From NCBI GenBank assembly GCA_018266795.1, contig JAFDZV010000012.1:1-64000 (forward strand): a stretch of 64,000 nt of DNA, read 5' to 3'. The notes under the pieces were generated by a model that was given only the letters and a program-made list of their open reading frames with translations, did not search any database and had not been told where the DNA came from. Numbering within the stretch: the stretch's first letter is position 1; the number at the start of each line of letters is the position of its first letter. The DNA is from Bacteroidota bacterium (GTDB taxonomy: Bacteria > Bacteroidota > Ignavibacteria > OLB7). Positions 31,920 to 41,712 of the stretch are shown piece after piece. The position numbers and the translations under genes were made by a program.

Positions 31920-32954
31920 CTATCGGCCGGCCACGGCGCGGTATGCATCCGCGGTTTTCCGCGCAACGTGAGCCCAGAGATACTCCGCGCGGATCCTCTC
32001 CCTCAGCGCGGCGTTCTTCGGCCGGTTCAGCGCCCGTTCAATCCCCGATGCGATGGAGCGAACGGAGTCCGGCTCCACATAGTCCGCAAGCTCCGCAAAG
32101 TACTCGCGCGTTCCGCCGTGCGGCGTGATAACGATCCTGGCTCCGGCCAGGCCGGCCTCCAGCGCAGCGATGCCCGGCGTCTCGAAGAACGATGGAAGCG
32201 CGAAGACGTCACACGCAGCATACGCGGACGCAAGCATCTCCGAATCGTTCGGCAGCCCCTGGATGATCGTCACGTTGCGTGCGGCATGCGCCTCCTCCAG
32301 CACCTGGCGCGCGTAGGGGCCATCCTGCACCTGACCGATGATCACGGCAGGATGGTCGATCACGGCAAGCGCGCGCACAAGCCCCAGCAGATTCTTGCGC
32401 TGCGATCCGATATGCCCCACAGAGAGGATGAAGTCCTGCAGGCCGTACGCCTTGCGGAACGGCTCCGGGTCCGCGTCCGCAAAACGTTTGTCCACGCCGT
32501 TCGGCACAACCGTGATGCGGCCGCGATCGATCCCAAGCCCCTCTTCGATCAACCGACCCTCCGCGGCAGTATTCGGCAGCACGGCATCGGCGTGGGAACA
32601 GACACGCGCCGTGAGGCCGTAGTCCGTCCAGACGCCGCTATAGAGCCGGTTTGCGAGGCGCTCGATGCGGCGCGCCATGCGCATGAAGCCGGGCGAACGC
32701 CGCGTGTAGAAGATGGAGGAGACGGCAAACCTGTGGCCGAACTGCCGCAACCGAAGCGCGATGTCGTGCGTCATCATGTTCGCGCCGAAGAGGTGGAAGA
32801 GATCGAACTGATCGGTCCGATACTGCTTCCACGCATCGAAGAACTCCACCTCCACGCCGTACGCGCCCAGGTGGCGTGCCGTCTCCAGCGCCTGCACGCG
32901 CGGCCCGCCGCCAACCATGGTAACGCTATGTTGAGCGATCATGCAGACCTTCAT
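31920..32954 (-). CDS. GT4-type glycosyltransferase
   Basis: A 344-residue GT-B glycosyltransferase of the GT4 type. The N-terminal nucleotide fold starts MKVCMIAQHSVTMVGGGPRV, where the glycine-rich loop is visible. The C-terminal domain has PNGVDKRFADADP near residue 165, ILSVGHIGSQRKNLLGLVRAL, and the E-x7-E retaining motif region PSFFETPGIAALEAGLAGARIV near 260. Donor and acceptor are unknown. Its ATG overlaps the stop of the deacetylase-like gene by 4 bases. It probably adds a sugar to the lipid-linked glycan exported by the flippase of this locus. Confidence 0.9.
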   Translation of the reverse strand: MKVCMIAQHSVTMVGGGPRVQALETARHLGAYGVEVEFFDAWKQYRTDQFDLFHLFGANMMTHDIALRLRQFGHRFAVSSIFYTRRSPGFMRMARRIERLANRLYSGVWTDYGLTARVCSHADAVLPNTAAEGRLIEEGLGIDRGRITVVPNGVDKRFADADPEPFRKAYGLQDFILSVGHIGSQRKNLLGLVRALAVIDHPAVIIGQVQDGPYARQVLEEAHAARNVTIIQGLPNDSEMLASAYAACDVFALPSFFETPGIAALEAGLAGARIVITPHGGTREYFAELADYVEPDSVRSIASGIERALNRPKNAALRERIRAEYLWAHVARKTADAYRAVAGR

Positions 32955-34498
32955 TGCCGTGCCCGCGCGTTGTAATCCTCGATGCTGTGACGAATGCGGT
33001 CCAGACTGAACCGCCTGCTCCGCTTCATTCCTTCCGGTCCGTCCGGATCGGCGTGATGCCGCTCGCGCCACTGCAGGCCATCCGGTGCCGCCCCCTCACC
33101 CCGCACGAACGCAACGCGCCCGTCGGACCCGCGCGCGGCCAGGAGCACGGTCGGGTCCGGACGAGTATATCGTATCGCGATATGCCCATCGGCCGCATCG
33201 GCCGCATGGCGCACGGAGTTGCGGCGGATCCACCAGCGGGCGTACTCTCCCATCGTGATCGCCGGAATGTCGCGCGCGCGCGCATGCAGGAACGTATCCT
33301 CCACCACATCCCACTCCTCGTGCCCTGGATGATGGTAGAGGAGTGCGGGAAGGTTTCCGGCAATCGCGCGGTCCACCGCCTGGCGGAAGTATCGGGCCAT
33401 CGCATCCTGCGAGGCCTTCATACGCTTCAGGCTTCCGATACAGACCGGGTGAACGGGCACCTGCAGGGTTGGGAGCAGATCGCCGCGGCTCCACGGCCGG
33501 AAGGGAACGTCATCGTACGCGAGTGAAAACTCCGAGGAGTAGAGAAGCCCTGCCGCCGCTACCGCGCCGGCAAGCGCGTCGTTCCAGAATCCGTTGGGGG
33601 CAGCGAAGCCCTCCACCTGCATGCCGCATTCGTTCATCATTGCAAGTGCCAGCGCGATGTTGGCGGCATTCTCCTCGCCGCCCTTGAACGTGCGGTGCCG
33701 GTAACAATGCAGCGCCGTTTCATCCCCTTCGAACTCGTTGAAGAGCGGGAGCCACTCCTCGTGCGCCGCCACATGCAGAAACCAGGTAAGCGGAATCCGA
33801 TGGCGCGCCGCACGCTCATGCAGGGCAAGCACCTGTCCCCGCGTACCGTAGTCGCTGTCGATGCGGTAGCAGAAGACGCTCCGCGCATCCCCGGGGAAGT
33901 ACCATCGATGAAGATAGGGGAGACCGCGTTGCTCATGCAGCCATATCAACGCCGTCTCCACCAGGCGCCGGATTCCCCCCTTCGAGATGCGCCCAACGAT
34001 CTCGTCCGGATCGCGCGACCATGGCGAATGAAACGTTCGCCGCACGGACCGATGGTTCACCATGGCGCGATGCAGATCGAACGGCACATAGGCCACGTGC
34101 CCCCCCTCCGCCGCCGTGAGATGCACCAGACCATCGCAATACGATGCCCCCGGATGGCACCAGACGATTTGATGAAGATCGGTGAGACCGAGTGTTCCGA
34201 ACAACGGATCGCCCGCATCCGGCAGGAACCAGCGCACGCGGCGCTGCGCAAACCCGGCGCGAGAGATCGCTCGAAGCAGATATCCCGCATCCAGAACGGC
34301 ACCTCCTCCCCGCAGATACTCCCGCAGCCCGGCAAGCTGTCCGGCATCGGGCGAACGATTCACGATCACGACGCTGTAGCGCGCTGGGTCCAGTTCATCC
34401 CAACGCACGATTCCCTCGTACGCAACGCCGAGCTGGTCGAGAAGCATCCGCATTCCCGGCCGCAGCACCGCAACGCCGATCACGAGTCTCGTGTTCAT
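32951..34498 (-). CDS. Two-domain NodB-type polysaccharide deacetylase
   Basis: A 515-residue soluble protein. Residues 1-190 look like a GATase/ThuA-type flavodoxin-like domain (YSVVIVNRSPDAGQLAGLRE, then GGGAVLDAGYLLRAI). Residues about 215-430 are a NodB deacetylase: motif 1 YRIDSDYGTRGQVL with the Asp pair, motif 2 LHCYRHRTF giving an HxxxH, motif 3 GFAAPNGFWN where the usual Arg is replaced by Ala, and LLYHHPGHEEW near the end. The missing Arg and the fused N-terminal domain make substrate prediction unsafe. Both ends overlap neighbours by 4 bases, showing tight coupling to the flippase and glycosyltransferase genes. Confidence 0.8.
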   Translation of the reverse strand: MNTRLVIGVAVLRPGMRMLLDQLGVAYEGIVRWDELDPARYSVVIVNRSPDAGQLAGLREYLRGGGAVLDAGYLLRAISRAGFAQRRVRWFLPDAGDPLFGTLGLTDLHQIVWCHPGASYCDGLVHLTAAEGGHVAYVPFDLHRAMVNHRSVRRTFHSPWSRDPDEIVGRISKGGIRRLVETALIWLHEQRGLPYLHRWYFPGDARSVFCYRIDSDYGTRGQVLALHERAARHRIPLTWFLHVAAHEEWLPLFNEFEGDETALHCYRHRTFKGGEENAANIALALAMMNECGMQVEGFAAPNGFWNDALAGAVAAAGLLYSSEFSLAYDDVPFRPWSRGDLLPTLQVPVHPVCIGSLKRMKASQDAMARYFRQAVDRAIAGNLPALLYHHPGHEEWDVVEDTFLHARARDIPAITMGEYARWWIRRNSVRHAADAADGHIAIRYTRPDPTVLLAARGSDGRVAFVRGEGAAPDGLQWRERHHADPDGPEGMKRSRRFSLDRIRHSIEDYNARARQ

Positions 34499-35904
34499 CG
34501 CTTCAACACCCAGATGATATCCTCCCGCCGCAGCCCGCCGAGAGCGATGGTAAGCCCAACCGCGAGGAGCGCGGCGAGCGGCCCCTGCCACAGGAAAGCA
34601 GGCGAGGCGCGATCCGGATGGAGAAGAGATGCCGCACCGAGAATCAGCGCGGCAACGCCGACGGCCGTAAGAAGCGGCCGTGCCCATCGCACGCGCAGCA
34701 CGCGCCGGAACTCGCTCCACGTGAGCAGCACCACGACAACTTCGCTGGCGGTCATCGCAAGGGCCGCGCCGGCCAATCCCATGAAGTACACGCCGGCAAC
34801 AGTGAACACGGCCGTGACGGCGGCGCTGGCGACAGCAGCCCGGAAGAATGCGCGCTCCGCTCCGGCACCGATCAGCCCGTACACGAAAACGCTGTTGACA
34901 AGTGTTATCGCGGCGAACCATGCCGTGATCCCGAGGGCGTCGGCGCCAGCCTCGTAACCGGCACCGAACACGAGCCTCATGATCCCCGGCGCATAGATGG
35001 CGATCGGCACGGCCAGTGCAACACCCGCGGCAATCACCAACCGGAGCACGCGTTCGATTGCAGGCCCGGCTTCCTGGCGTCTCGCTCCCAGATGCCGCGT
35101 CACCGCGGGAAGGAAGAGCACGGCGAACACCCGGTCCACGATCAGCACCACGGCCACGATGCGCAGCGCAGCCCCCAGCAGGCCGGCCTGCGCCGCGGAG
35201 TACGCTCCCAGCACCAGCGGAGGAAGCAGCTGCACTGTCTGCGCGGCGATGCCGCCGGCGCCGATCACCGATGCACTCCGCACCAGGCGGCCCGACTGCC
35301 GGATCCCGAGGCCGCGAGGCGAGAAGGAATCGCCAGCACGCGTGAACAGGAAGAGAAGAAGCGCGGGCAGAAGCGTACTGGCCGCATAGAGCCACGGCAC
35401 CCGGATCAGGTCGCCGCTCTGCTGCACCAGCAGATAGAGGAAGCCGAGGTACAGCGCCGCGGAGACCGTTCGTGAGATCACCAGCGGGCGATACCGCTGG
35501 ATTCCCTGGAAGTACCATTCGAGCGTGAGCGCATACGGCACGGCGTTCAACAGATAGGCGCAGACAACATACCGGAGAGGCTCCGCATGGTAGATCAGCG
35601 CGGCAACGGCCGCCGCCGGAAGCATTACCAGGAAACCGAGGGCGATGCGGGTCCAGAGGATCTGGCTTGGAGTATACAGCCGCTCGGCCGGCGGGCGTCC
35701 GAGTTCGCGCGTGCCCAGCGTGCCGATGCCGAGATCCACGAACCAGAGCGCGTAGGAGAGAAAGGAGAGGCCGATAACGATCGCACCGAACCCATCCTCA
35801 TGCAGCGTACGCGCCAGATGCGCAGCGGCCAGGAAGCCGAGCAGCCGTGCGCCTGCATCGGCGCCGAAGACAATGAGCGCATCAGTCGATAGCTTTCGCA
35901 CCAC
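34495..35904 (-). CDS. Wzx-type oligosaccharide flippase
   Basis: A 469-residue membrane protein with about 12-14 helices of the polysaccharide-biosynthesis (MOP) superfamily, which flips lipid-linked glycans across the inner membrane. Characteristic are the N-terminal ADAGARLLGFLAAAHLARTL, the amphipathic FGAIVIGLSFLSY, GIGTLGTRELGR, and the second-half repeat GAYSAAQAGLLGAALRI with FAVLFLPAVTRHL. Its 3' end overlaps the deacetylase-like gene by 4 bases and its 5' end overlaps the preceding glycosyltransferase by 23. No Wzy polymerase or chain-length protein is present here. Confidence 0.9.
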   Translation of the reverse strand: MVRKLSTDALIVFGADAGARLLGFLAAAHLARTLHEDGFGAIVIGLSFLSYALWFVDLGIGTLGTRELGRPPAERLYTPSQILWTRIALGFLVMLPAAAVAALIYHAEPLRYVVCAYLLNAVPYALTLEWYFQGIQRYRPLVISRTVSAALYLGFLYLLVQQSGDLIRVPWLYAASTLLPALLLFLFTRAGDSFSPRGLGIRQSGRLVRSASVIGAGGIAAQTVQLLPPLVLGAYSAAQAGLLGAALRIVAVVLIVDRVFAVLFLPAVTRHLGARRQEAGPAIERVLRLVIAAGVALAVPIAIYAPGIMRLVFGAGYEAGADALGITAWFAAITLVNSVFVYGLIGAGAERAFFRAAVASAAVTAVFTVAGVYFMGLAGAALAMTASEVVVVLLTWSEFRRVLRVRWARPLLTAVGVAALILGAASLLHPDRASPAFLWQGPLAALLAVGLTIALGGLRREDIIWVLKR

Positions 35905-36892
35905 CTGCCCGCCGTATGGTTTCGATCAGAATGTTCTCGCGACGTTCCTTCGTGAAGGTAGTCGCGATGCGAGCGCGAGCGCGCAGCCCGGCCTCGGAGC
36001 CGGCCTCGAGAGCGCGCAGAATGGCGTCGCGCAGGGCTGCAGCGTTGCCGGCATCTACCAGTTCGCCGGTGTCGCCGATGGCCGTGGGTATGCCGCCAAC
36101 CTTCGTCCCGACCGGAACGCACGCGCAGAGCATTGCCTCGCACAGCGCATTGGGTAATCCTTCGCGGCGCGAGGGCTGGCAGTAGACGGCCGCCGCTTGA
36201 TATTCCGCACGAAGCGCATCGCGCGGGACGGGAGGCACCAGCGTCACGTTCTCCGGAACGGCTCCCAGAGCGGCCCGCGTGGAGTCTTCCACCCCGATCA
36301 CCCGGAACGGAACATCCGGCATGGCGCCTGCGGCGTCGATCAACAGATCGATCCCCTTCACGCGCGCACGGTCCAGCGAATTGCATGCCGCCACGCAGAG
36401 CACGCTGCGGCTTCCCGCATTGCCCGGCAACCAGTATGCGGCATCGTATCCGGTTGGAAGCGTCGCAACCTTCTCCCACGTGCGCCCGCTGGAGCGCTCC
36501 AGCGTTGCACGCAGGCTTGGATCCACCGCGAACACGTGGTCCGCCTTCCGCAGCGCGTGCCCAAGCAGCATCCCCTTCCACCGGCTGCGCCAGATTCCGT
36601 AGCCCAGCTCCGGCTCCTTCGCAACATCCACGCCGCCAAGCAGCACGATGCTTCCGCCGCGCCCCAGGCGGGCGCCAATCACCATGAACCAGGTATAGAC
36701 CGATCCGAACCAGCTTATGCTCACATCGGCGCGGAGCGCACGGAGGAAATTCTGCCATGCCCCACCCATCCCGCTCCCGATATAGACATCCAGCGGGAAG
36801 TGCCGCCGGAGCATATCGATATCATCCTGCACGAAGGGATAGAGCGCCGTGGAGGCAAGAAGCAGATGAAGCCGACCGTCTGGCTGCGGCAT
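35882..36892 (-). CDS. GT4-type glycosyltransferase, first gene of the glycan locus
   Basis: A 336-residue GT-B glycosyltransferase. The N-terminal half has a shortened nucleotide-like fold without a clear glycine loop (LLLASTALYPFVQDDIDML). The C-terminal half is typical GT4: LPTGYDAAYWLPG near residue 145, VKGIDLLIDAAGAMPDVPFRVIGV, and the retaining motif region PSRREGLPNALCEAMLCACVPV with the E-x7-E spacing near 250. It shares its last 23 bases with the flippase gene. Sugar specificity cannot be predicted. Confidence 0.88.
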   Translation of the reverse strand: MPQPDGRLHLLLASTALYPFVQDDIDMLRRHFPLDVYIGSGMGGAWQNFLRALRADVSISWFGSVYTWFMVIGARLGRGGSIVLLGGVDVAKEPELGYGIWRSRWKGMLLGHALRKADHVFAVDPSLRATLERSSGRTWEKVATLPTGYDAAYWLPGNAGSRSVLCVAACNSLDRARVKGIDLLIDAAGAMPDVPFRVIGVEDSTRAALGAVPENVTLVPPVPRDALRAEYQAAAVYCQPSRREGLPNALCEAMLCACVPVGTKVGGIPTAIGDTGELVDAGNAAALRDAILRALEAGSEAGLRARARIATTFTKERRENILIETIRRAGGAKAID

Positions 36893-36998
36893 TGATCGAT
36901 TCGTGAGGTTGAGCGATGCGGACGCGAAGCCACATCACGGAGCGTACGGAGCAACGGGCATCCAGGGGTTCACGACGGAACGCGAGGCCGCCACTATT

Positions 36999-37104
36999 TC
37001 GACTGACCAAGAACTACAGCAAGCCAGGGGAGAGTGTCCAACGGGGCAGGCTCCTGGTTGTGTATGTCATGCACCGGCAGCGCAGGAGCATGTTGCCGGA
37101 TGTT
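36999..37104 (-). repeat. R1 element, short copy after hutU
   Basis: On the minus strand the sequence after the hutU stop runs to GCTCCTGCGCTGCCGG, then ACAACCAGGAGCCTG and CTTGCTGTAGTTCTTGGTCA. It keeps the beginning, hairpin and core of R1 but is shorter and lacks the far end. Confidence 0.6.
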
Positions 37105-38799
37105 CTACTCCATCATCGGCACCTTCACACCGAACGACCGGGCGTTGTCGATGGCGCGCTGGTAGCCGGCATCCGCATGCCGTACGATGCCCATGCCGGG
37201 ATCGTACGTGAGGACGCGCGCGAGACGCTCATCGGCCTCCGGTGTGCCGTCTGCAACAACCACCATCCCCGCATGCTGCGAGTATCCCATCCCGACGCCG
37301 CCTCCGTGATGAAAGGAGACCCACGTGGCGCCGCCGACGGCGTTGAGCGCGAAGTTGAGCAGCGGCCAGTCGCTGATTGCATCGGAGCCATCGAGCATTC
37401 CTTCGGTCTCGCGGTTCGGGCTTGCAACCGAACCACAGTCCAGATGGTCGCGCCCGATCACGATCGGCGCCGAGACTCGCCCGGCGCGGACCATCTGATT
37501 GAACAGAAGCCCGGCGCGTTCGCGATCGCCATACCCGAGCCAGCAGATCCGCGAGGGGAGTCCCTGCCAGTGCACTTTCTGCGCCGCCATCGTAAGCCAG
37601 CGATGCAGCGCCGCGTCCGCGGGAAAGAGTTCCATCAACGCACGATCCGTTGCGTAGATATCCTCCGGATCGCCCGAGAGGGCAACCCAGCGGAACGGCC
37701 CCTTGCCGTCGCAGAAGAGCGGGCGGATGTACTCCGGCACGAAGCCCTTGAACGCGAAGGCACGGCCGAAGCCGGCGCGCTGCGCCTCCGCACGAATGTT
37801 GTTGCCGTAGTCGAACACAACGGCTCCTCGATCCATCATCGCAACCATTGCCTCCACATGCACGCGAATCGATTCGCCGGCACGCTTCAGGTATTCGTCG
37901 GGAGCGGCGGCGCGCAATGCGTCAGCCTCCTGCTTGCCGAGGCCTGCGGGATAGTAGCCGTTGAGCGGGTCGTGCGCCGACGTCTGATCGGTCACCACAT
38001 CCGGAATGATCCCACGCTCCACGAGGAGCGGCAGCACCTCGGCAGCATTGCCAAGCAGCCCGACGGAGAGCCCCGCACGGTTATCCTGCGCCTCGCGCAA
38101 CCACGCGAGCGCCTGATCCAGATCGGCGGTCTTGCGATCGCAGTAGCCGTCGTGAATGCGCTTGTCGATCCGCCATTCGTCGATCTCCACCACAAGCACG
38201 GCGCCGCTGTTCATGGTCACGGCCAGCGGTTGCGCGCCACCCATGCCGCCAAGTCCCGCGGTCACAACCAGCCGCCCGGCAAGCGAGCCGCCGAAGTGCT
38301 GCGCGGCGCAGGCCGAGAACGTCTCGTAGGTCCCCTGCAGGATGCCCTGCGTGCCGATATAGATCCAGCTTCCGGCCGTCATCTGGCCGTACATGATAAG
38401 GCCAAGCTCGTCCAGCCGACGGAACTCGTCCCATGTGGCCCACTTCGGCACCAGGTTGGAGTTCGCGATCAGCACGCGCGGCGCGTTGAGATGCGTTCTG
38501 AAAATACCGACCGGCTTGCCGGACTGTACCAGCAACGTTTCATCGGGTTCCAGCGAGCGGAGCGAATCGAGAATGGCATCGAAGCACTCCCAGTTGCGGG
38601 CAGCCTTCCCGAGGCCGCCGTAGACGATCAACTCCGAGGGCTTCTCCGCCACTTCGGGGTCCAGATTGTTCTGAATCATCCGATAGGCCGCCTCGATCTC
38701 CCAGTTACGGCAGGTAAGCTCCGATCCGCGCGGCGCACGCACGGTCCGGTTGCTGATGCGGGTGCCGGTAGCGCTGCCGGCGGAAGTCTGTGCGTCCAT
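37105..38799 (-). CDS. hutU: Urocanate hydratase
   Basis: A 564-residue urocanase, the NAD-dependent second enzyme of histidine degradation, converting urocanate to imidazolonepropionate. Family patterns are complete: [17 protein letters not shown] near residue 55, [20 protein letters not shown], the NAD-binding [16 protein letters not shown] near 170, [28 protein letters not shown] near 440 around the catalytic Cys, and [19 protein letters not shown]-like sequence ([19 protein letters not shown]). The ATG at 38799 gives the normal N-terminus. No hutH, hutI or hutG gene is in the window. Confidence 0.97.
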   Translation of the reverse strand: MDAQTSAGSATGTRISNRTVRAPRGSELTCRNWEIEAAYRMIQNNLDPEVAEKPSELIVYGGLGKAARNWECFDAILDSLRSLEPDETLLVQSGKPVGIFRTHLNAPRVLIANSNLVPKWATWDEFRRLDELGLIMYGQMTAGSWIYIGTQGILQGTYETFSACAAQHFGGSLAGRLVVTAGLGGMGGAQPLAVTMNSGAVLVVEIDEWRIDKRIHDGYCDRKTADLDQALAWLREAQDNRAGLSVGLLGNAAEVLPLLVERGIIPDVVTDQTSAHDPLNGYYPAGLGKQEADALRAAAPDEYLKRAGESIRVHVEAMVAMMDRGAVVFDYGNNIRAEAQRAGFGRAFAFKGFVPEYIRPLFCDGKGPFRWVALSGDPEDIYATDRALMELFPADAALHRWLTMAAQKVHWQGLPSRICWLGYGDRERAGLLFNQMVRAGRVSAPIVIGRDHLDCGSVASPNRETEGMLDGSDAISDWPLLNFALNAVGGATWVSFHHGGGVGMGYSQHAGMVVVADGTPEADERLARVLTYDPGMGIVRHADAGYQRAIDNARSFGVKVPMME

Positions 38800-39167
38800 G
38801 CGATCGACCCGGGAGTATTGATTGAGAGTTCCCAACAGAACCGGATGGCAATAACCTGCCGACCGGCCTTGCAGCTACTATAGACAGGAACTCTGAGCAC
38901 GTCCGATTTGAAGCCGCTGAAGGACGCCAATTTACAGTTCCTGCCCGAACCGGACCGCGCCTATCTGCCTGCACGTTCCAGGCAGCCGCGGTTCGGCGAC
39001 CACGCCGGCTGCGACCGAAAAGTATGGACGGAACGGCGTGACGATTCGCGCGAAAGGTCGTAGTTTCGGGCGCTCATTGCGAACGCGTCTCCATGAACCC
39101 TCACGCTGGATCCGGCATCAGCGGGGACGCGACCGAGCGGATCGATTCACTTCATCAGCCGAAGCAT
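38800..39167. other. Divergent intergenic region hutU / sugar dehydrogenase gene
   Basis: 368 bases between divergent starts. TAGTTTCG at 39061-39068 could be a relaxed -7 element for the plus-strand gene; TATAGTAG on the minus strand near 38878 could serve hutU. No gene is supported. Confidence 0.35.
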
Positions 39168-40469
39168 ATGTCGCAGCCAATCACACTCGCGATTCGTTCT
39201 CTTCGTTTCGGAATCCTCCTTGCTCTCTCCGCCGTGGCGCTGGCTTCCTGTTTCGGAGGCGGGGGCCAGAGCTTCTTCATGCTCAACAAGAACACGCAGG
39301 CGATTCGCCGCGATACGGTGGTAACCGACGGTGTGCACACCTTCATCCAGAACCCGAAGGACTCCGTCAACGGCATCATCAAGCTGGCGCCGGTGGACCC
39401 CGTTCCGTTGGTGCAGAGCGCATTGAACACCAACGGCAATGCGAAGCCTCCGTTCGACAAGAAGCATATGATGATGCTTCCGGCCGGCTTCACGATGAGC
39501 ATCTATGCAGCGGAACTGAATCGTCCGCGCGATCTGGCATTGCGTGATGACGGCACACTCTTCTACGACGACTTCGACGGCAAGGTGATCGCCATCTCGC
39601 CGGACGGGAAGCAGACGACGATCGCGGAGGGGCTTTCCTCGCCGCACGGCCTGGAGATCGTGAACGGCGTTCTCTTCTACACGGACGAGCAGCATCTCTA
39701 CCGCTTCGAGTTCAGTTCTCCAACCGCGGTCACCGGCCGCATGCAGATCCTTTCGGACAAGCTTCCTCCGGGCGCACAGCACTACACGCGGGCAATCCGC
39801 TGGGTTCCGGCGGACAAGAAATTCTATATCGCCGTTGGCTCCTCGCAGAACAAGGGCATTGAGGATGACAACCAGCACGGCACCATGCTTCGCATCGGCG
39901 AGCAGGGGGGAACACCGGATGCGGCCACGCGCGGCGGCCTGCGCGACGTTGTGGCAATGGACGTGAACCCGAACACCGGGGAGCTCTGGGCGCTGGACAA
40001 TGGAACGGAGCTGCTCTCGCCGGTGCTTCCTCCAACCGAGGTGAACATCATCAAGATCGGCAAGCATTACGGCTGGCCGTTCTTCTACTCGCAGAACTTC
40101 CGCGACCCGGACTATCAGGACGCAACACCAACGAAGTATCCGCGCTTCCCGATGGGTCCCACGCCGCCGGTGATCGAGCTGGAGGCTCATGCCGAGGTGC
40201 TTGGCATGCGCTTCTACACGGGGAGTGCGTTCGGCAACGACTGGCACAACGCGATGGTGATCGCCTATCATTCGATTCCCAAGATCGTCCGGGTTCAGGC
40301 CAACGGCGACGGCACGAATGCACGCCAGGCGGACGTGGTTACCGGCTTCGACGATCCGGTGAACGGGGTCTGGGGACGCCCGGTGAGCGTTGCGATCTCC
40401 AAGGATGGCCGGACGCTGTATATCAGCGACGACAAGGCCGGCGCGATCTATAAGGTGACGAAGCAGTAA
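39168..40469 (+). CDS. PQQ-type sugar/sorbosone dehydrogenase-like lipoprotein
   Basis: A 433-residue exported lipoprotein: signal LLALSAVALASC with lipobox LASC. The rest is a six-bladed propeller of the sorbosone/glucose dehydrogenase family: LNRPRDLALRDDGTLFYDDF, LSSPHGLEIVNGVLFYTDEQ, RAIRWVPADKKFYIAVGSSQNKG, the conserved GGLRDVVAMDVNPNTGELWALDNGTE broken over two blades, and WGRPVSVAISKDGRTLYISDD at the end. Such enzymes oxidise sugars in the periplasm, some with PQQ; no PQQ synthesis gene is seen here. The ATG at 39168 is chosen because it starts the signal peptide. Confidence 0.87.
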   Translation: MSQPITLAIRSLRFGILLALSAVALASCFGGGGQSFFMLNKNTQAIRRDTVVTDGVHTFIQNPKDSVNGIIKLAPVDPVPLVQSALNTNGNAKPPFDKKHMMMLPAGFTMSIYAAELNRPRDLALRDDGTLFYDDFDGKVIAISPDGKQTTIAEGLSSPHGLEIVNGVLFYTDEQHLYRFEFSSPTAVTGRMQILSDKLPPGAQHYTRAIRWVPADKKFYIAVGSSQNKGIEDDNQHGTMLRIGEQGGTPDAATRGGLRDVVAMDVNPNTGELWALDNGTELLSPVLPPTEVNIIKIGKHYGWPFFYSQNFRDPDYQDATPTKYPRFPMGPTPPVIELEAHAEVLGMRFYTGSAFGNDWHNAMVIAYHSIPKIVRVQANGDGTNARQADVVTGFDDPVNGVWGRPVSVAISKDGRTLYISDDKAGAIYKVTKQ

Positions 40470-40485
40470 GAAGATTGCTTTGGCA

Positions 40486-40517
40486 TTGCGTCGATGCCGC
40501 CCGGTTTCGTAGACTTG
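40486..40517 (+). promoter_or_regulatory. Candidate clpS promoter (TTG-N21-TAGACTTG)
   Basis: TTG at 40486-40488, a 21-base spacer and TAGACTTG at 40510-40517, 47 bases before the clpS start. One mismatch to TAnnTTTG. Confidence 0.4.
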
Positions 40518-40564
40518 AGACCCGATAGTGTAAATGTGACGGAATTTTGGACGGATTGGAGGCA

Positions 40565-40903
40565 ATGAAGCTCACAGTCAGAGATATCGCCGAGAACGTT
40601 CGGCGTGTGCTCATGAGTTCGTTCGGGATGGAAGATCCGGACTCGGACCTGATGGTTGCCGAGGAGATCGCGATCACTCTTCCCGCGCGTGTCATCCTGT
40701 ACAACGATGACGAGCATACGTTCGACGAGGTGATCTTCCAGTTGATGAAGGCTGTCGGCTGTTCCCGAAGCGAAGGCGAACAGTTCGCCTTCGAGGTGGA
40801 CAGCCGCGGGCTTGCCTGCGTGTTCGAGGGAGAGATGACCGATTGCCTTCGCGTCAGCTCCGTGCTGGAGGAGATCAGCCTGCACACGGAAGTAAAGTTC
40901 TGA
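40565..40903 (+). CDS. clpS: ClpS-family adaptor
   Basis: A 112-residue protein whose C-terminal 80 residues match the ClpS core, the adaptor that delivers N-degron substrates to ClpAP: RVILYNDDEHTFDEVIFQL with the conserved N-D-D-x-T/H-x-F stretch, then a cysteine-bearing helix, FAFEVDSRGLACVFEG (where ClpS has H..G.AVV..G) and a final helix. The usual Lys-rich N-terminal tail is replaced by about 35 residues with acidic patches. The ATG at 40565 follows GGAGG closely; a TTG six codons earlier would give better spacing. No clpA is adjacent. Confidence 0.82.
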   Translation: MKLTVRDIAENVRRVLMSSFGMEDPDSDLMVAEEIAITLPARVILYNDDEHTFDEVIFQLMKAVGCSRSEGEQFAFEVDSRGLACVFEGEMTDCLRVSSVLEEISLHTEVKF

Positions 40904-41027
40904 GCGCATGCACTATGTTGCCGCCAGGCTCGTCCGATGCCTGGCGGATATCGGCGCGGACGAACCGGACCGACGTTCGAATTGAACCCACGAAAATGTC
41001 TTTTCATGAACATGGAGGAATAGACCC

Positions 41028-41459
41028 ATGATGAAGCGTCTTGCAGTGTTTGCGATGGCTGCCGCGATGTTCGCCGGCGCCAACATGCTCCACGCCCAGT
41101 GCAGCGGCGACGCCAAGGGGCATTGCAGCGGATCGTGCCACGTGAGCAAGAGCGAGAAGAATTCGCTCTCGCAGTTGAAGACGGTAACGAAGGACGAGGT
41201 TGCCCGCCTGATCAAGGCCGGCAACGTGACGGTGATGGACGCACGCAGCGAGGATCAGTACAAGGCCGGCCACATCCAGGGCGCGGTGATGTTCAGCCAG
41301 GCTGCCCTTCCGGCAGACAAGAACGCAAAGCTGATCTTCTACTGTGGCGGCACCCGTTGCCCGCTGTCGCATCAGGCCGCAAAGAAGGCCGCGGACCTGG
41401 GCTACAAGAACATCATGGTGTTCAGCGGCGGCTGGGCTGAGTGGAACAAGAACAGCTGA
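41028..41459 (+). CDS. Periplasmic rhodanese-domain protein
   Basis: A 143-residue exported protein: signal LAVFAMAAAMFAGANMLHA, then a short Cys-rich segment (CSGDAKGHCSGSCHVSK) and a rhodanese domain at about residues 50-140. The domain shows VTVMDARSEDQYKAGHIQGA and the catalytic loop FYCGGTRCPLS with Cys near residue 107. Rhodaneses carry a persulfide on this cysteine. The extra cysteine cluster after the signal peptide might bind metal. A strong terminator follows 36 bases after the stop. Confidence 0.88.
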   Translation: MMKRLAVFAMAAAMFAGANMLHAQCSGDAKGHCSGSCHVSKSEKNSLSQLKTVTKDEVARLIKAGNVTVMDARSEDQYKAGHIQGAVMFSQAALPADKNAKLIFYCGGTRCPLSHQAAKKAADLGYKNIMVFSGGWAEWNKNS

Positions 41460-41495
41460 TCCGCTCCGGCACCAGTTTCCTCTGCAGAGAGTGAA

Positions 41496-41530
41496 AAGCC
41501 CTTTGGGAGTATGCTCCCAAAGGGCTTGTT
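41496..41530 (+). terminator. Strong intrinsic terminator
   Basis: A 14-bp perfect stem, AAGCCCTTTGGGAG (41496-41509) with CTCCCAAAGGGCTT (41514-41527), a four-base loop and a T-rich tail. It ends the rhodanese transcript. Confidence 0.9.
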
Positions 41531-41555
41531 CGTTATCGAACTCATGCAACAGTGA

Positions 41556-41712
41556 GAGCTCCCGACAACACCGGGCATTGCTCCCTTCCGCCCGGCCTGT
41601 TTCACAACTGACGAAGAACTCTCGGCGGGCAGAAGGCGGGTGTACCCGAAGCAGCCACGTGGTTGCGCACGATGCCGCTGACAACGTGATCAGCCGTTTG
41701 GCAGGAGCCTTC
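41556..41712 (-). repeat. R1 element, copy after the TPR protein gene
   Basis: On the minus strand it starts three bases after the stop: GGCTCCTGCCAAACGGCTGAT, continues through a diverged core (CGCAACCACGTGGCTG; GAGAGTTCTTCGTCAGTTG) and ends GGTGTTGTCGGGAGCTC, approximately inverse to its start. Confidence 0.65.
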
